Part shown: positions 16,784 through 27,400 of the stretch, piece by piece
Layout of the letters: every line of letters begins with the position of its first letter
Numbering within the stretch: the first letter of the stretch is position 1
NCBI RefSeq assembly: GCF_014656395.1
Contig: NZ_BNCI01000001.1
Span: 861,893 to 925,892 of the forward strand
DNA length: 64,000 bases
DNA from: Kordiimonas sediminis
Lineage (GTDB): Bacteria; Pseudomonadota; Alphaproteobacteria; Sphingomonadales; Kordiimonadaceae
Direction: 5' to 3'
Program-made: the position numbers and the translations under genes
The notes under the pieces: model-generated
What the model saw: the letters and a program-made list of their open reading frames with translations, nothing else
What the model was told of the DNA's origin: nothing
Databases searched by the model: none

Positions 16784-18709
16784 ATGTCAGGCCCTGTGGT
16801 ACAGAGCATTTCATCCTGCAGGCAGGTGGTGTTACTATTCGCTTTTGGTAAGGTCTGGCAGGAATTATTAACAATTGCGGGGGTAGATCGGGTGGATTCG
16901 CAGAGACTGAAGGCAATGTTGGAATCGGGTGTCACAGCGCTGAACCGAGGTGACCTGCCGTCCGCTGAAAAAATATTTACAGATATTTTGTCTATGGTGC
17001 CGCAGGAAGCCAACAGCCTGCATTTCATGGGGGTTATCTGTCGTAAGAAGGGGCATTTTGCCGATTCTGAAGCGTATTTTAAACGGTCTCTGGCTGTGAA
17101 TTCTAAGCAGCCTGCCGTCTTAAATGCACTTGGAAATCTGTTTGCTGCCACAGGCAGGCAGGAAGAAGCATTGACGTCTTATCAGCAGGCAACCGCGATG
17201 CAGCCGTCATTTGCTGATGCCTGGTTTAATCAGGGATTGGTACTTCAGGCACTGGGAAACCATGAAGAAGCGCTGCCTGCTTTTGAAAAGGCAGTTCAGC
17301 TTAGTGGCGGTCGTGCTTCTCATTACAGCGCACAGGGAATATCGCTTCAGAAGCTGGGGCGGTACGAGGCGGCTATCGAGCGATTTCGGAAGGCGCTGGA
17401 GAGTGACCCCAGTAACGTCAATGCGCTTCATAATCTGGGTAGCGTGTATAAAGAAATGTACCGTGTGGACGATGCTCGTGCCTGTCTGGAAGAGGCTATC
17501 GCACGGGCACCGCGCTTGGCAGAGCCCCGCTATGTTCTCGGTAATATCTATTATGAGGCGGGCGATGTTGACCGTGCGGACACAGAGTACAGAACAGCCA
17601 TTGCCATTAAGCCCGATTTTCGCGATGCACACAGGTCGCTGAACAAATTATATTGGGAGCATGGGCGCAAAGAGCTATTTGCTAAATCTTATGCGGTGGG
17701 ACATCAGGCGGCACCGGACAATGCGGATTTATGCGCAGACCATTTGGAAGCGCTTGAAAATGCTGGCCGCGTGGGCGAGGCACTGTCACTGGCAGAAAAC
17801 TATCAAAGCAAGTTTCCGGGGCACACAGGTTTGCAGAAACGCATGGGCCGTCTGAGTGAAGCGGTGGGTGACCTGGAAAAAGCAGTGTCTTTCTACCGTG
17901 CGTCGCTCGCTGGTGAGGATGGCGATGTAAGTACCTCAATTGATCTTGCCCGGGTTGAAATCAAAAGGGAGAAGTATGAAACAAGCCTGCAGGCGTTAGA
18001 GCCCTATGCAGCGGTGCGGCCTTTTGATCAGGAACTTTGGGCGCTTCGCGGTACCTGCTGGCACTTGCTTGGGGACGACAGAGATGCATGGCTGCACCGG
18101 TATGATCAGTTTGTGCAGCCCATGATGCTTGGCACGCCCGAAGGTTACAGTTGTCTTGAAGACTTTCTGGATGATCTGCAGACGGCGCTGATGAGGTTAC
18201 ATACGGCAGAAGGACAGCCGATTGATCAAACCCTGCGCGGGGGATCGCAAACGCACGGCACGCTCTTAGACCGGCCTGAGCCGGTTTTCCGTGCCTTTCG
18301 CGGGGCGTTGTCGGACTGTGTGCAGACCTATATTGATCAGTTGCCGGATGACCCGGACCACCCTTTGTTGTGTCGCAAATCTGACGGGTTTGATTTTTCT
18401 GCAAGTTGGTCTGTGCGTCTCCGTAAAGACGGATTTCATGTCAACCATGTGCATGCACTTGGCTGGATCAGTTCGGCATTCTATGTGGATGTCCCCGAAA
18501 ATTCCCCAAAAGAAGATGCCGCCCACGAAGGCTGGATCAAGTTCGGGGAAAGCGGGCTGGGGCTGGGAGAGAGAGACACCATCCAGCGATGTATCAAACC
18601 GCAGCGCGGTATGTTGGCACTGTTTCCGTCCTACATGTGGCACGGCACGGTACCGTTCACACAGGATAGAGACCGCATGACGGCACCTTTTGATGTGGTG
18701 CCGCTATAA
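16784..18709 (+). CDS. TPR protein with C-terminal 2OG-Fe(II) oxygenase domain
   Basis: A large protein of up to 641 residues. At least ten tetratricopeptide repeats fill about 40-430 (for example AWFNQGLVLQALGNHEEAL). The C-terminal 200 residues form a putative 2-oxoglutarate/iron oxygenase: HVNHVHALGWISSAFY holds candidate iron ligands, and LFPSYMWHGTVPF is the second His motif with a later Arg. Such proteins may hydroxylate protein or small-molecule substrates; the substrate is unknown. A GTG at 16892 with a G-rich site before it may be the true start, since the first 36 residues look non-conserved. Confidence 0.85.
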   Translation: MSGPVVQSISSCRQVVLLFAFGKVWQELLTIAGVDRVDSQRLKAMLESGVTALNRGDLPSAEKIFTDILSMVPQEANSLHFMGVICRKKGHFADSEAYFKRSLAVNSKQPAVLNALGNLFAATGRQEEALTSYQQATAMQPSFADAWFNQGLVLQALGNHEEALPAFEKAVQLSGGRASHYSAQGISLQKLGRYEAAIERFRKALESDPSNVNALHNLGSVYKEMYRVDDARACLEEAIARAPRLAEPRYVLGNIYYEAGDVDRADTEYRTAIAIKPDFRDAHRSLNKLYWEHGRKELFAKSYAVGHQAAPDNADLCADHLEALENAGRVGEALSLAENYQSKFPGHTGLQKRMGRLSEAVGDLEKAVSFYRASLAGEDGDVSTSIDLARVEIKREKYETSLQALEPYAAVRPFDQELWALRGTCWHLLGDDRDAWLHRYDQFVQPMMLGTPEGYSCLEDFLDDLQTALMRLHTAEGQPIDQTLRGGSQTHGTLLDRPEPVFRAFRGALSDCVQTYIDQLPDDPDHPLLCRKSDGFDFSASWSVRLRKDGFHVNHVHALGWISSAFYVDVPENSPKEDAAHEGWIKFGESGLGLGERDTIQRCIKPQRGMLALFPSYMWHGTVPFTQDRDRMTAPFDVVPL

Positions 18710-18736
18710 TAATAGTAAACAGGAGGATATGTACTT

Positions 18737-19288
18737 ATGACCAGACACAGTTCTAAACCGGGCTTTATGCCCGCTAGCGGGTTTGCAAACAGCCCTCGTT
18801 CCCGCCGGGCCCATTGCTATTCTTTGATAGTATCCGCAGCCGTGTTGATGGCAGCAGGGGGGCTGCATTCTGTGGCTGCTCAGTCGGAGTTAAAGACCTA
18901 TCACACCGCAAAGGAGTGTCGGACCATTGAAAATGCGACGGTCAGACTGTTTTGCTATGACAGTGTTGTGGACGGCACACCTTATAGCCCAGAAGACCAA
19001 AGAAAGCTTGTTCAGGAAACATTTGGTAAATCTGCCCGGGAAGAAGAACGACTTGTCAAGGAAACGCCTGCCGATAAGGTTTTGGTCGAGATTGTCAGCG
19101 TGAAACAGCTGCGCACAGGAAAACGTATTTTTACCACAGCATCTGGGCAGGTGTGGAAGCAGACACTGTCTGATCATGTACCAATGGAGAAAACGCCCTA
19201 TAAGGCAGAAATTAAAAAAGTGGCATTCGGGTACAGCCTGGTTTCCCTGGAGCGGCCCAAGGTGGTTAAAGTAGAACGGGTAAAGTAA
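18737..19288 (+). CDS. Small secreted protein of unknown function
   Basis: A 183-residue exported protein. The signal peptide is long, with a basic N-region and the hydrophobic core SLIVSAAVLMAAGGLHSVAAQ (cleavage near residue 49). The mature part has the pattern ECRTIENATVRLFCYDSV, with two Cys that may pair; this CR-x-I-(x)n-RL-x-CYD pattern recurs in small proteobacterial periplasmic proteins. The C-terminal half has a beta-rich GQVWKQTLSD segment. It lies 27 bases after the oxygenase gene and probably shares its transcript. Function unknown. Confidence 0.75.
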   Translation: MTRHSSKPGFMPASGFANSPRSRRAHCYSLIVSAAVLMAAGGLHSVAAQSELKTYHTAKECRTIENATVRLFCYDSVVDGTPYSPEDQRKLVQETFGKSAREEERLVKETPADKVLVEIVSVKQLRTGKRIFTTASGQVWKQTLSDHVPMEKTPYKAEIKKVAFGYSLVSLERPKVVKVERVK

Positions 19289-19336
19289 CCCTGATTTCGT
19301 AGCCGTATAAATCGCGGAAAGTTGCAGTTGTAGCGG

Positions 19337-19372
19337 TAAAAAAATAGCGGGCCATGGCCCGCTATTCTTGTT
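19337..19372. terminator. Bidirectional terminator
   Basis: A 24-base perfect palindrome centred at 19354/19355, with A-run on the left and T-rich sequence on the right. It lies between the convergent secreted-protein and TonB-receptor genes and can end both transcripts. Confidence 0.8.
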
Positions 19373-19405
19373 TGCCATAGTGGCATAAAGCCTGAAGTAC
19401 TTTCC

Positions 19406-22276
19406 TTAGAAAGTAACTTTCGCACCCATGAAGTAGCTGCGACCGATTACGTCATAGAGAGACGGATCAGTGTTTGCCGCTACGTTCTGGAAGTAACCAA
19501 TTCTAGGTGGCTTGTTGTTTGTAATGTTCTGCGCACCACCAGTCAGCTGTACATGGTCGTTCAGCTGGTAAGTGAAGCTCAGATCAACATATGCGTTAAC
19601 CTTGATTTCTTCCTGTGCAACAAGTGCAGTTGGATCCTGTACAAGTGTGTCGTTCTTGATCTTACCGATCAAACGACCAGAAGCACGGAGATACCAGTCA
19701 CCAATTGCATAAGAGAAGGTCTGGTTCATGCGCCACTCAGGTGCAGTAAAGTCACCAAGACCTGTACACTGGCCACCGAAGATGCCGTTACAGTCAGTTA
19801 CCGGTGTGATTGGCGTAGACTGGAACTCGTTGGTGATCATGTAGTTACCAGAGTTGGTTACAGTCAGCTGACCTTCACCCAGTTCGAATGAGTAGTTGAC
19901 CATCCAGTCAATACCCTTACGGCGCTGGTTTGCAATGTTGTCATTCGGTGCAAAAATCTGCTGAATGTCACCCAGTGAATCACGCTGTGCAGCCTGACAG
20001 AAACGGTCATTCAGATCACGTGAGAAGAGACACAGGTCAAGAACTGTAGAAGACGTCAGCGTAGTGATCGCATCCTCCAGTTTGATGTCATAATAGTCGA
20101 CAGTCACTTCAAGACCAGGAACTTCCTCAGGCGTCAGAACTACACCGATAGTGTATGTTTCTGCAGTTTCTTCAAACAGGTTCGGGTTTGAACCAGATGT
20201 TGTGAAGATCTGTGCGTTTGGTGGCGTATAGCTGTTTGGATTTGCAACACCCCACTGCTGACAGAATGCAACCTCTTCAGGTTGTACCTGAGTAGAGCTA
20301 CATGGATCAGTTGTTGAGGATGCACCAGAAGAAGTACCGCCGTACAGTTCACCAATGTTTGGTGCACGTGTCGCGCGCTGGAAACCACCACGGAAACGAA
20401 CACCAGCTACTGGCTCATACTGCAGACCAGCACTCCAGGAGAAGACGCCGCCAGCAGTTGAATAGTCAGAGATACGACCAGCAAGTTCAAGGTCAAGACG
20501 CTGTGCAAACTCTTTGTCTGCCAGAAGTGGCATCACTGCCTCGGCAAAGAGTTCTTTCACATTGTATGAACCTTTTGTTGGGCTAGCGTTGTTACCAGCA
20601 CCCAGCTCACCAGAGCGGATCAGGCTGTCTGGATTGTCTTCTGCTGATTCCTTACGGTATTCAACACCGACTGCCAGTCCAAGTGCGCCTGCACCCAGAT
20701 CAAAGTTGTCAACAGTTCCTGAAACAGATGCAGAAACGATGTTTTGCTGCGTGTAGAAGTTACGGATTGCAGTTGGAGAAATCCATGCTGCTGCTGCATC
20801 GCTAACCGCACCGTCACCAAAGATGCTAAGTGGCACACAGCCAGGTGAACCACTGATACAAACAGGGTTACCGTTCGCATCAAGCGTGGAGTTCAGGCCG
20901 TCAGCAATACGAACCGCAGATACGCGGTTTGTCAGGACGTCTGTACGGTTTGCACGACCGTGAACATAGCTCACGTCATAATCCCAGCCGTTACCCAGAT
21001 CGCCGCGGAAACCAAGTGCCGCACGATAGAAGTTCAGGTCACGAATATTTTCGCGAGGGCCGCCTTCAGTGAAACGACGGTTCACAGTTGGAAGTGTGAT
21101 GATACCGTCACCAGCAACGGCATCTACAGCGCCGCCCAGGTCAAAGTTGTCTAGGAAGAACTGACGGGTTACAGGGTCCAGAAGTGGATTGTCTGCAGAG
21201 AAAGTCAGTGGGCCAACGGAAGGCAGACGACCAGCGTTTGGCGCCAGCTGCATGTCTACACGGTTTTGAGAGAATTGGCCTTCCCAGTATACTTCAACGC
21301 TGTCAGAGATTTCATAGTGACCCAGCGTGTTCAATGTGAAACGTTTCTGAGGCGTCTGAATGAACTGGTATGGTGCGAAGTTGTAGCGGTTGCCATTGTT
21401 TGAAATCGGCTTACCGTCTGGCGTAAAGCCAACACCGTCAACTGCAAAGCTACCGTCAGGAAGAACGATTTCGCCATTTGGACCAGCGCCAACACCTGTT
21501 ACACGTGAACCAGGAATGTTAGAAGAACCAAAGGCAATAAATTCGCCCGTGCCAAAGTCAGCAATTGTCTGACCAGCCCATGAATCACGGTCAGACTGGA
21601 AAAGTTCGCTACGCTGAGTGTAGCTGCTGGAGAAGACGATGTTACCACGACCATCGGCAAAGTTACCGCCGGCTGTGAAGGATGTTGTCCATGTGTCGCC
21701 GTCACCCAGTTCAGAAATATTGTACTGACCACCGAATTCAACGCCTTCGAAGTTACTCTTCATTACGAAGTTAACAACGCCTGCTACCGCGTCAGAACCG
21801 TAAATTGCGGACGCACCACCGGTTAGTACTTCAACGCGCTCGATCAGAGCTGCCGGGATGTTGTTGATGTCAACGGCACCGTTTGTACCAGTACCAACCA
21901 TGCGGCGGCCATTCATCAGAACCAGCGTACGAGTTACGCCAAGTTCGCGCAGGTCAACACGTGCCTGACCATTACCACCATTGTTGGTCGTAGAGGTCTG
22001 GTTCGGGATCAGCGCTGGCAAACGGTTCAGTGTTTGCTCAATGTTAATGTTACCCGCAAGGTTAAGATCGACAGAGCCAACAACAGAAACCGGGCTAACG
22101 GATTCGATGTCGGCACGTTTAATACGTGAACCGGTTACAACAACCTCTTCAAATTCTTCAGCTGCTGCATCCTGCGCATTGGCAACTGCAACCGGCATGG
22201 TTACAGCAAGGATGGCAGAAAGTGCACTTGCCCCTAGAAGCCGTTCGTGCAGTCTGGCTTTATTAGACTTAGTCAT
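19406..22276 (-). CDS. TonB-dependent outer-membrane receptor
   Basis: A 956-residue receptor that takes up a scarce substrate with TonB energy. It has a signal peptide ending AVANAQ (about residue 34), a TonB box EEVVVTGSRIKR (about 43-54), a plug domain (for example LVLMNGRRMVGTGTNG and the GGASAIYGSDAVAGVVNF stretch), and a large barrel ending in the C-terminal Phe (FMGAKVTF). Long loops with paired Cys are visible. The family is often called for saccharides or peptides in marine alphaproteobacteria; the substrate here is unknown. It is transcribed away from the sigma factor gene. Confidence 0.93.
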   Translation of the reverse strand: MTKSNKARLHERLLGASALSAILAVTMPVAVANAQDAAAEEFEEVVVTGSRIKRADIESVSPVSVVGSVDLNLAGNINIEQTLNRLPALIPNQTSTTNNGGNGQARVDLRELGVTRTLVLMNGRRMVGTGTNGAVDINNIPAALIERVEVLTGGASAIYGSDAVAGVVNFVMKSNFEGVEFGGQYNISELGDGDTWTTSFTAGGNFADGRGNIVFSSSYTQRSELFQSDRDSWAGQTIADFGTGEFIAFGSSNIPGSRVTGVGAGPNGEIVLPDGSFAVDGVGFTPDGKPISNNGNRYNFAPYQFIQTPQKRFTLNTLGHYEISDSVEVYWEGQFSQNRVDMQLAPNAGRLPSVGPLTFSADNPLLDPVTRQFFLDNFDLGGAVDAVAGDGIITLPTVNRRFTEGGPRENIRDLNFYRAALGFRGDLGNGWDYDVSYVHGRANRTDVLTNRVSAVRIADGLNSTLDANGNPVCISGSPGCVPLSIFGDGAVSDAAAAWISPTAIRNFYTQQNIVSASVSGTVDNFDLGAGALGLAVGVEYRKESAEDNPDSLIRSGELGAGNNASPTKGSYNVKELFAEAVMPLLADKEFAQRLDLELAGRISDYSTAGGVFSWSAGLQYEPVAGVRFRGGFQRATRAPNIGELYGGTSSGASSTTDPCSSTQVQPEEVAFCQQWGVANPNSYTPPNAQIFTTSGSNPNLFEETAETYTIGVVLTPEEVPGLEVTVDYYDIKLEDAITTLTSSTVLDLCLFSRDLNDRFCQAAQRDSLGDIQQIFAPNDNIANQRRKGIDWMVNYSFELGEGQLTVTNSGNYMITNEFQSTPITPVTDCNGIFGGQCTGLGDFTAPEWRMNQTFSYAIGDWYLRASGRLIGKIKNDTLVQDPTALVAQEEIKVNAYVDLSFTYQLNDHVQLTGGAQNITNNKPPRIGYFQNVAANTDPSLYDVIGRSYFMGAKVTF

Positions 22277-22780
22277 AGAGTTTCCTCTCTCTGAATTATT
22301 GTTCTCAGAATTATATATTCAGACGCCAATGGTCCCCCGGGAGCACGGACGTCCTTCATGGGACACCTCAGAAAGAGGCTTCCTCAAAAGCAGGGCGGGT
22401 TTTAATGGGGGCTGTTCAGAATTTATTTTGGAGGTGTGTTATTAATACAACAAATTATCTAGGTATAAGCCGGTGTACTTACGGCTTTGTGAGGATTTCT
22501 GTATAATTATTGTTTTATATCAATGGATTAATCAGCCATAAAAAAATGGCGAGACCTAAACATTAGTTAGCCTCGCCAAGTGTTTTGTCTATAGAAACGC
22601 AGAGTGCTTAAACTTTGCATATAGTAAGACACTACAAGTTGATGACCCCTCAAAAAAAACTTCAAAAAGTCGGCAATATTGCAAAAAACCCTTGTCTTCT
22701 GCGGCTCTTCGGAATCAGCATATTGTCGGATGTAGCGGCTTGATGGTATAAAGCACGTACATCAACAATAAAGATAATGG
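22277..22780. other. 504-base divergent intergenic region with structured elements
   Basis: No gene is seen. It holds the leader of the TonB receptor (leftward) and the promoter of the sigma gene (rightward). A terminator-like hairpin lies at 22541-22578. Nearer the receptor, at about 22334-22372, a GC-rich stretch can fold as GGTGTCCC against GGGGACC around a GGACGTCC palindrome. I see no B12 box or other riboswitch motif that I recognise. Confidence 0.5.
22541..22578 (-). terminator. Orphan terminator-like hairpin upstream of the TonB receptor
   Basis: Arms TGGCGAG (22547-22553) and CTCGCCA (22572-22578) form a 7-base stem, with further pairing inside. Read leftward it is followed by seven T. 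No gene precedes it on that strand, so it may end a small RNA or act as an attenuator in the receptor leader. Confidence 0.55.
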
Positions 22781-23422
22781 ATGGCTATAGTGGGAATTTC
22801 CCCAACAATAGATTCAGTGAGGAAACGAAGAGTGCCTAAGGGAGTTTTCGCAGGGGATGACAGCGTTCGGCGTGTCGAGGAAGCTGCGAAGGAAAATAGA
22901 TCGGTTTTGTATGCATGGTTACGCCGCAAAATCGGGGACCCGGAGCAGGCAGAAGACATTGTACAGCAAGTCTTCGTCCGTGCTTTGGGATATGCAAAGA
23001 CTAATCATGTGGAGAATGCGCGCGCGCTTCTCTTTAAAATTGCGGCTAATTTAGCTGTGAATGAGTTCAGAAGGAAATCCAGAGAAGCAAGACATATTGT
23101 GCATCTGGATCAGGATGACCAGCCCATTTCGGAAATGGGCGCGACTGACACTACACCGGAAGGTGAACTGGAAAATAAACAGCGGCTATCGGAGTTAAAA
23201 GCAACGATAGACCGCATGCCGGAGCGTCAGCGCAAAGCTTTTGTTATGAACAGATTCGAAGGAAAGACGTATCAGGAAATAGCAGAGGTTTTTGGGGTGT
23301 CAGTAAGTACAATAGAAAAAGATTTTATTGGCGCCCTCCGCAAACTGCGGGAAGCAAGCAAAGAGGAAACAGGTAATGTTGTGCCACTGAATGCACGACG
23401 CCGGAAAAAGAAAAGGTGCTAG
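22781..23422 (+). CDS. ECF (FecI-type) RNA polymerase sigma factor
   Basis: A 213-residue extracytoplasmic-function sigma factor. Region 2 spans about 38-105 (YAWLRRKIGDPEQAEDIVQQ) and region 4 about 140-195 (MPERQRKAFVMNRFEGKTYQ, then VSVSTIEKDFIGALRKLR). It has the conserved helix-turn-helix of FecI-like factors that respond to a TonB receptor through a FecR anti-sigma. The fecR and receptor genes follow, giving a complete cell-surface signalling set. The basic tail RRRKKKRC is odd. Confidence 0.93.
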   Translation: MAIVGISPTIDSVRKRRVPKGVFAGDDSVRRVEEAAKENRSVLYAWLRRKIGDPEQAEDIVQQVFVRALGYAKTNHVENARALLFKIAANLAVNEFRRKSREARHIVHLDQDDQPISEMGATDTTPEGELENKQRLSELKATIDRMPERQRKAFVMNRFEGKTYQEIAEVFGVSVSTIEKDFIGALRKLREASKEETGNVVPLNARRRKKKRC

Positions 23423-23459
23423 AGTATAAAATTAGACTGTAGTCTATCAGTCGCTTGGT

Positions 23460-24476
23460 TTGAATGGATTAGGAATGGATCCTGTAAGAAAAGATGACGG
23501 TGTTCTGACACCGGATGATGAGGCCTGCATCTGGTTTGCAGACCGCCAAACGCAAAATAGTTCGCCCGAAAGCCAAGCGGCTTTTGAGAAGTGGTATTCT
23601 TTATCGCCAGAGAACAAAGCAGCGTATGACAGTTTGGTGGAAATAGATTCCGGCCTTGCGTCACTTAGTGACGAGTTGCTGGAAGACCTATTTATTGAGG
23701 AACTGGAAGCAGAAGCCTCGATACGAGAAAGGCGGCAAACTCTGAAGTGGATATCGGGTGTTGCCGCTGCATTTTTGCTGGTAATCGCGGGAGCAACCTC
23801 GTTCTTCTTAGGGTCTGCCCCGCCATCCTTTGATGACTATGTCACGGGTAAAGGGGAATCGAGGACAGTCAAGCTTGCTGACGGGACACGTCTGGAATTA
23901 AATACGGATACGGCGGTTCGTGCCAGCGCAAAGGGTGATATCAGGCAGCTCGAAGTGCTGCAGGGCGAAGTGTTTCTGCATGTAGCACGGGATGAACAGC
24001 GTCCCTTCGTTGTGACAGCAGGCAACAGCCGTGTCACCGTTCTAGGTACGCAGTTTAATGTCCGGCGCACAGCGTCAGAAGACAAAGTGTCTGTGCTTGA
24101 AGGGCAGGTAAAAGTAGCACTTTTGAAGCAAACTATGGGTGTAGACGTTGTATATCTGACAGATGGGCAACAGACGATTGGCACCCAGGGAACGTTGTTC
24201 CCGGTTGTTGAGTTTGACCCGTCTTTTGATCTTGCCTGGAGGGACGGGTGGTTAAGATACCGGGAAGCCCCGCTTGGACTTGTGATACAAGATTTGAACA
24301 GATACCTTAATACGCCATTGGTGCTGGTTGCCAGTGATCTGGCAAATGCACCTGTAACAGCGGAGTTCAGGTTGACAAGTGACCAGGAAATCATTGCAGC
24401 TATCGAAGCAGCATTTGGGTTGAAAGCGGTGCGAAAATATTCCGGAGGCATTGAACTTGCCCCATTGGATCTCTAG
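23460..24476 (+). CDS. FecR-family anti-sigma/sigma regulator
   Basis: A 338-residue inner-membrane regulator. The N-terminal DUF4880-type segment (EACIWFADRQTQNSSPESQAA) binds the sigma factor, one membrane span lies near 97-117 (ISGVAAAFLLVIAGATSFFL), and the periplasmic FecR domain follows (GESRTVKLADGTRLELNTDT). The C-terminal part should touch the STN domain of the receptor. It begins 37 bases after the sigma gene and overlaps the receptor gene by 26 bases, so all three are one operon. Confidence 0.92.
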   Translation: MNGLGMDPVRKDDGVLTPDDEACIWFADRQTQNSSPESQAAFEKWYSLSPENKAAYDSLVEIDSGLASLSDELLEDLFIEELEAEASIRERRQTLKWISGVAAAFLLVIAGATSFFLGSAPPSFDDYVTGKGESRTVKLADGTRLELNTDTAVRASAKGDIRQLEVLQGEVFLHVARDEQRPFVVTAGNSRVTVLGTQFNVRRTASEDKVSVLEGQVKVALLKQTMGVDVVYLTDGQQTIGTQGTLFPVVEFDPSFDLAWRDGWLRYREAPLGLVIQDLNRYLNTPLVLVASDLANAPVTAEFRLTSDQEIIAAIEAAFGLKAVRKYSGGIELAPLDL

Positions 24477-27400
24477 CCCTTTTGTACGGTTAGGTTTTGG
24501 TCTGGCACCAGCCTTGATGGCTGGTGTTTTGCCTGCTTTTGCGACATCATCAGAAGCAGCTCCAGTTGCTGAGTCAGCGCCTGAACCAGCTGCCGCGCCT
24601 CAGATCAGGCAGGTTGAACGCATTAATGCTACGATTTTTACTATCGAAGCACAGCCTTTGGCTTCGGCTCTTGTGGAGTTTGCCCAGGAAACGGGTATCG
24701 GCATCATCGTAAGCAGTGATCTGATCTCCGGCATAGCTGCCCCCGATGTCGAGGTAACAGACAGGGTTTTTGCCGCGCTTGAAAGAATGCTGGAAGGGAG
24801 CGGCTTACAGTATCAACGTATTGGGTCTAGTACTGTAACTCTTGTCCCGAAGACAAACAAAGTCCGCTCGAACTCTGCCCCGTCTCCAGGCAGGTCACTT
24901 ATTCCTGTCGCTGTTTCCAATCAGCCAATTGAAGAATTATTGATACTGGGGCAGCGCCGCCCCCAATATATTGCACCCCAAGGAATGCCGGTTAGTGACT
25001 TGGGGGGTAGGGCCCTTGCAGACGCAGGTGGGTTAACGGCTGCGAAAGCACTTCTTGGACTGCCCATGATTGAGGCGTCTCTCAGCCCTGAAAATAGTGC
25101 TGCACTGACAAACGCCACAGGACTATCTTTGGTGGAACTGCGCGGTTTAGGGTCAAACCGCACGTTAGTTTTGTTCAATGGCAGGCGGCCAACATCCACA
25201 ATTGCAGGCTATGAAAGTCTGCAGGGGCTGGATCTGAATGGTGTTTCCATTGATGATATTGACCGAATAGAAATCATTCGCGGCAATATGGCAGCAGAAT
25301 ACGGGTCTGAGGCCATCGGCGGTGTGATCAATTTTGTGCTGGACCGGTATCCGGATGGGTTGACTGTGCGCGCAAGGGGTGGTCTTTCTGAAAAAGGTGA
25401 TGGCGCATACCACAATAGTAGCCTGAAATATGGTGCTGGCTTTGCTGATGGTGCAGGGCAATTTAATTTCAGTTTTAATTATGGTCATTCAGACAGGGTG
25501 TTGCTGTCTGATCGGGATATAACGGCTAATCCTGGTGGGTTTAACGACAGTGGTGAGTTTGTTGCAGGTAACGGGGGCAGCAGCTTTGGTCAATCAGGGC
25601 AGCTTGTGGGCTATACAGGTGAAGACGGCATATTCAAACATTTTTCTGGGGGACAGTTCATTTACGTTAAACCGGACGGTTCAGGTGTTGAGCCATTTGC
25701 CGGGACCCCGGAGCAAAAGTATAATTATACGGTTTTTCAAAACCTGATTGCGCCTGTGGATCAATTTTCAGGACGGCTCTATTCGGATTATCAGTTTGAT
25801 AATAATGCGGTAGTGCGTCTGGAGGCAGGGCATTCCGTTACAAAAGTCAATTCGGTTATGGCGCCGGGTATATTAGGCCCTTCTATCGATTATCTTCCCT
25901 TAAATCATCCTGTTTACCGCATCAATATTGATAGTGATGTGCTGTCCGATGATGTACGCGCGTTTTTACTGGAAGCGTCTGGTGGGGAGGCAGAATCCGT
26001 CTCTATCATGAGGCGACTAGTAGAGGTGGGGCCTCGGATACAGGATATTAAAAGAAATCAGTCCTACTTAAACCTGTCACTTGAAGGCTCTTTTGATCGT
26101 CAGTGGACGTACGGCCTGTATCTGCAATACGGCAAGTCGACTTTACGTAATGTCCATTCTGGTCTGTTTTCCCTGAAAAAACTGCTTACTGCCACTAACC
26201 CAGACGCCTGTTCCGTAACGCAAGGGTGTGTTCCAATCACATTATTTGGGCCAGGTGGTATCTCTGCAGAGGGTGCAAAATATATCACCGCAGAAGACCG
26301 GGTTAATCATGCATACGCCAAACAATATCTTGCCGAAGCAACCCTGGAAGGCAACCTGGACCTGCTCGGGCGTCCTTTCACGGTAAGAGGTGGGGTTGAA
26401 TATCGGTCCCAGTCGATAAGGGACCAAATCAATGATGATAAAGACTTTCTGGGCTTCCCGTACGTGGCGGTACCTTTCAGCGGCAGTGTCGAACGTGTAA
26501 GCAGCTACGGCAGCCTGAGTTGGCTGGTTGCAGAGGACTTGCCTGCTGTGAAATCTCTGATGATTAGGAGCGCTGCAAGGGTCGACAACCAGTCTGGAAA
26601 CATGACCAACCTGAGTTACAGTCAGGCGCTTGACTGGCAACCGGTGCAGGGAATGGCGCTTGTTGCGTCATTTCAGGAAAGCCGTCGGCAACCACTAATG
26701 GCAGAACTTTATACAACATCAACGGCGGTGAATTTGACATTTGATGACCCCTGCTCTCGTTTTCATATGAGCAATAATCCCATTCTTGTTGAAAACTGCC
26801 GGGCCGTGTTACCAGATGATGTAGAGGATGGGTTTGTCCAAAATTACAGTGATATACCTGCCCTGACTGAGGGTAACTCAGAACTGGAGGCCGAAAAGGT
26901 CAGATCATTTTCCGTGGGTGTTGATTTAAGTAGTGACTTATTTTGGCGGAACCGGTCAGTTTCAGCAAAATTTAGCGCCGACTATTATAATACCCGCATT
27001 CGTGATGCGATTACCCAAGCGTCTTTCTATGAAGTGCTGTCCCTGTGTTATACGTCAAAAAATTTAAGCCACCCTTACTGTGGGACCAGCCCCAATAGCG
27101 GCGCAGGCGTGATTGAACGCGACCCTGTTACAGGACAGCTTTCGGGCATAACGCGGATGCCCCTTGCGGCAGGTTATTTTGCTGTCGAGGGACTGGAAAC
27201 AGAAGTGTCCCTTACCTACCAGCCAACAGCCCCGAGCGGAATATTCAAAGATTTACGATCGGTTCAGATGACTTTCATGCATCATTATTTGCTGAAAGCA
27301 GAAGGGACAACATCTAAGTCTGATACTGGCATGGCTAACATAACCCCGCAAGTTCTGCAGTATAAGGGGACGGTGAGCATGCCCAAACACCGCCTTTATG

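Noticed and set aside
22277..22780. Cobalamin riboswitch ahead of the TonB receptor
   Set aside because: No B12 box (GCCACTG or similar) is visible on the minus strand.
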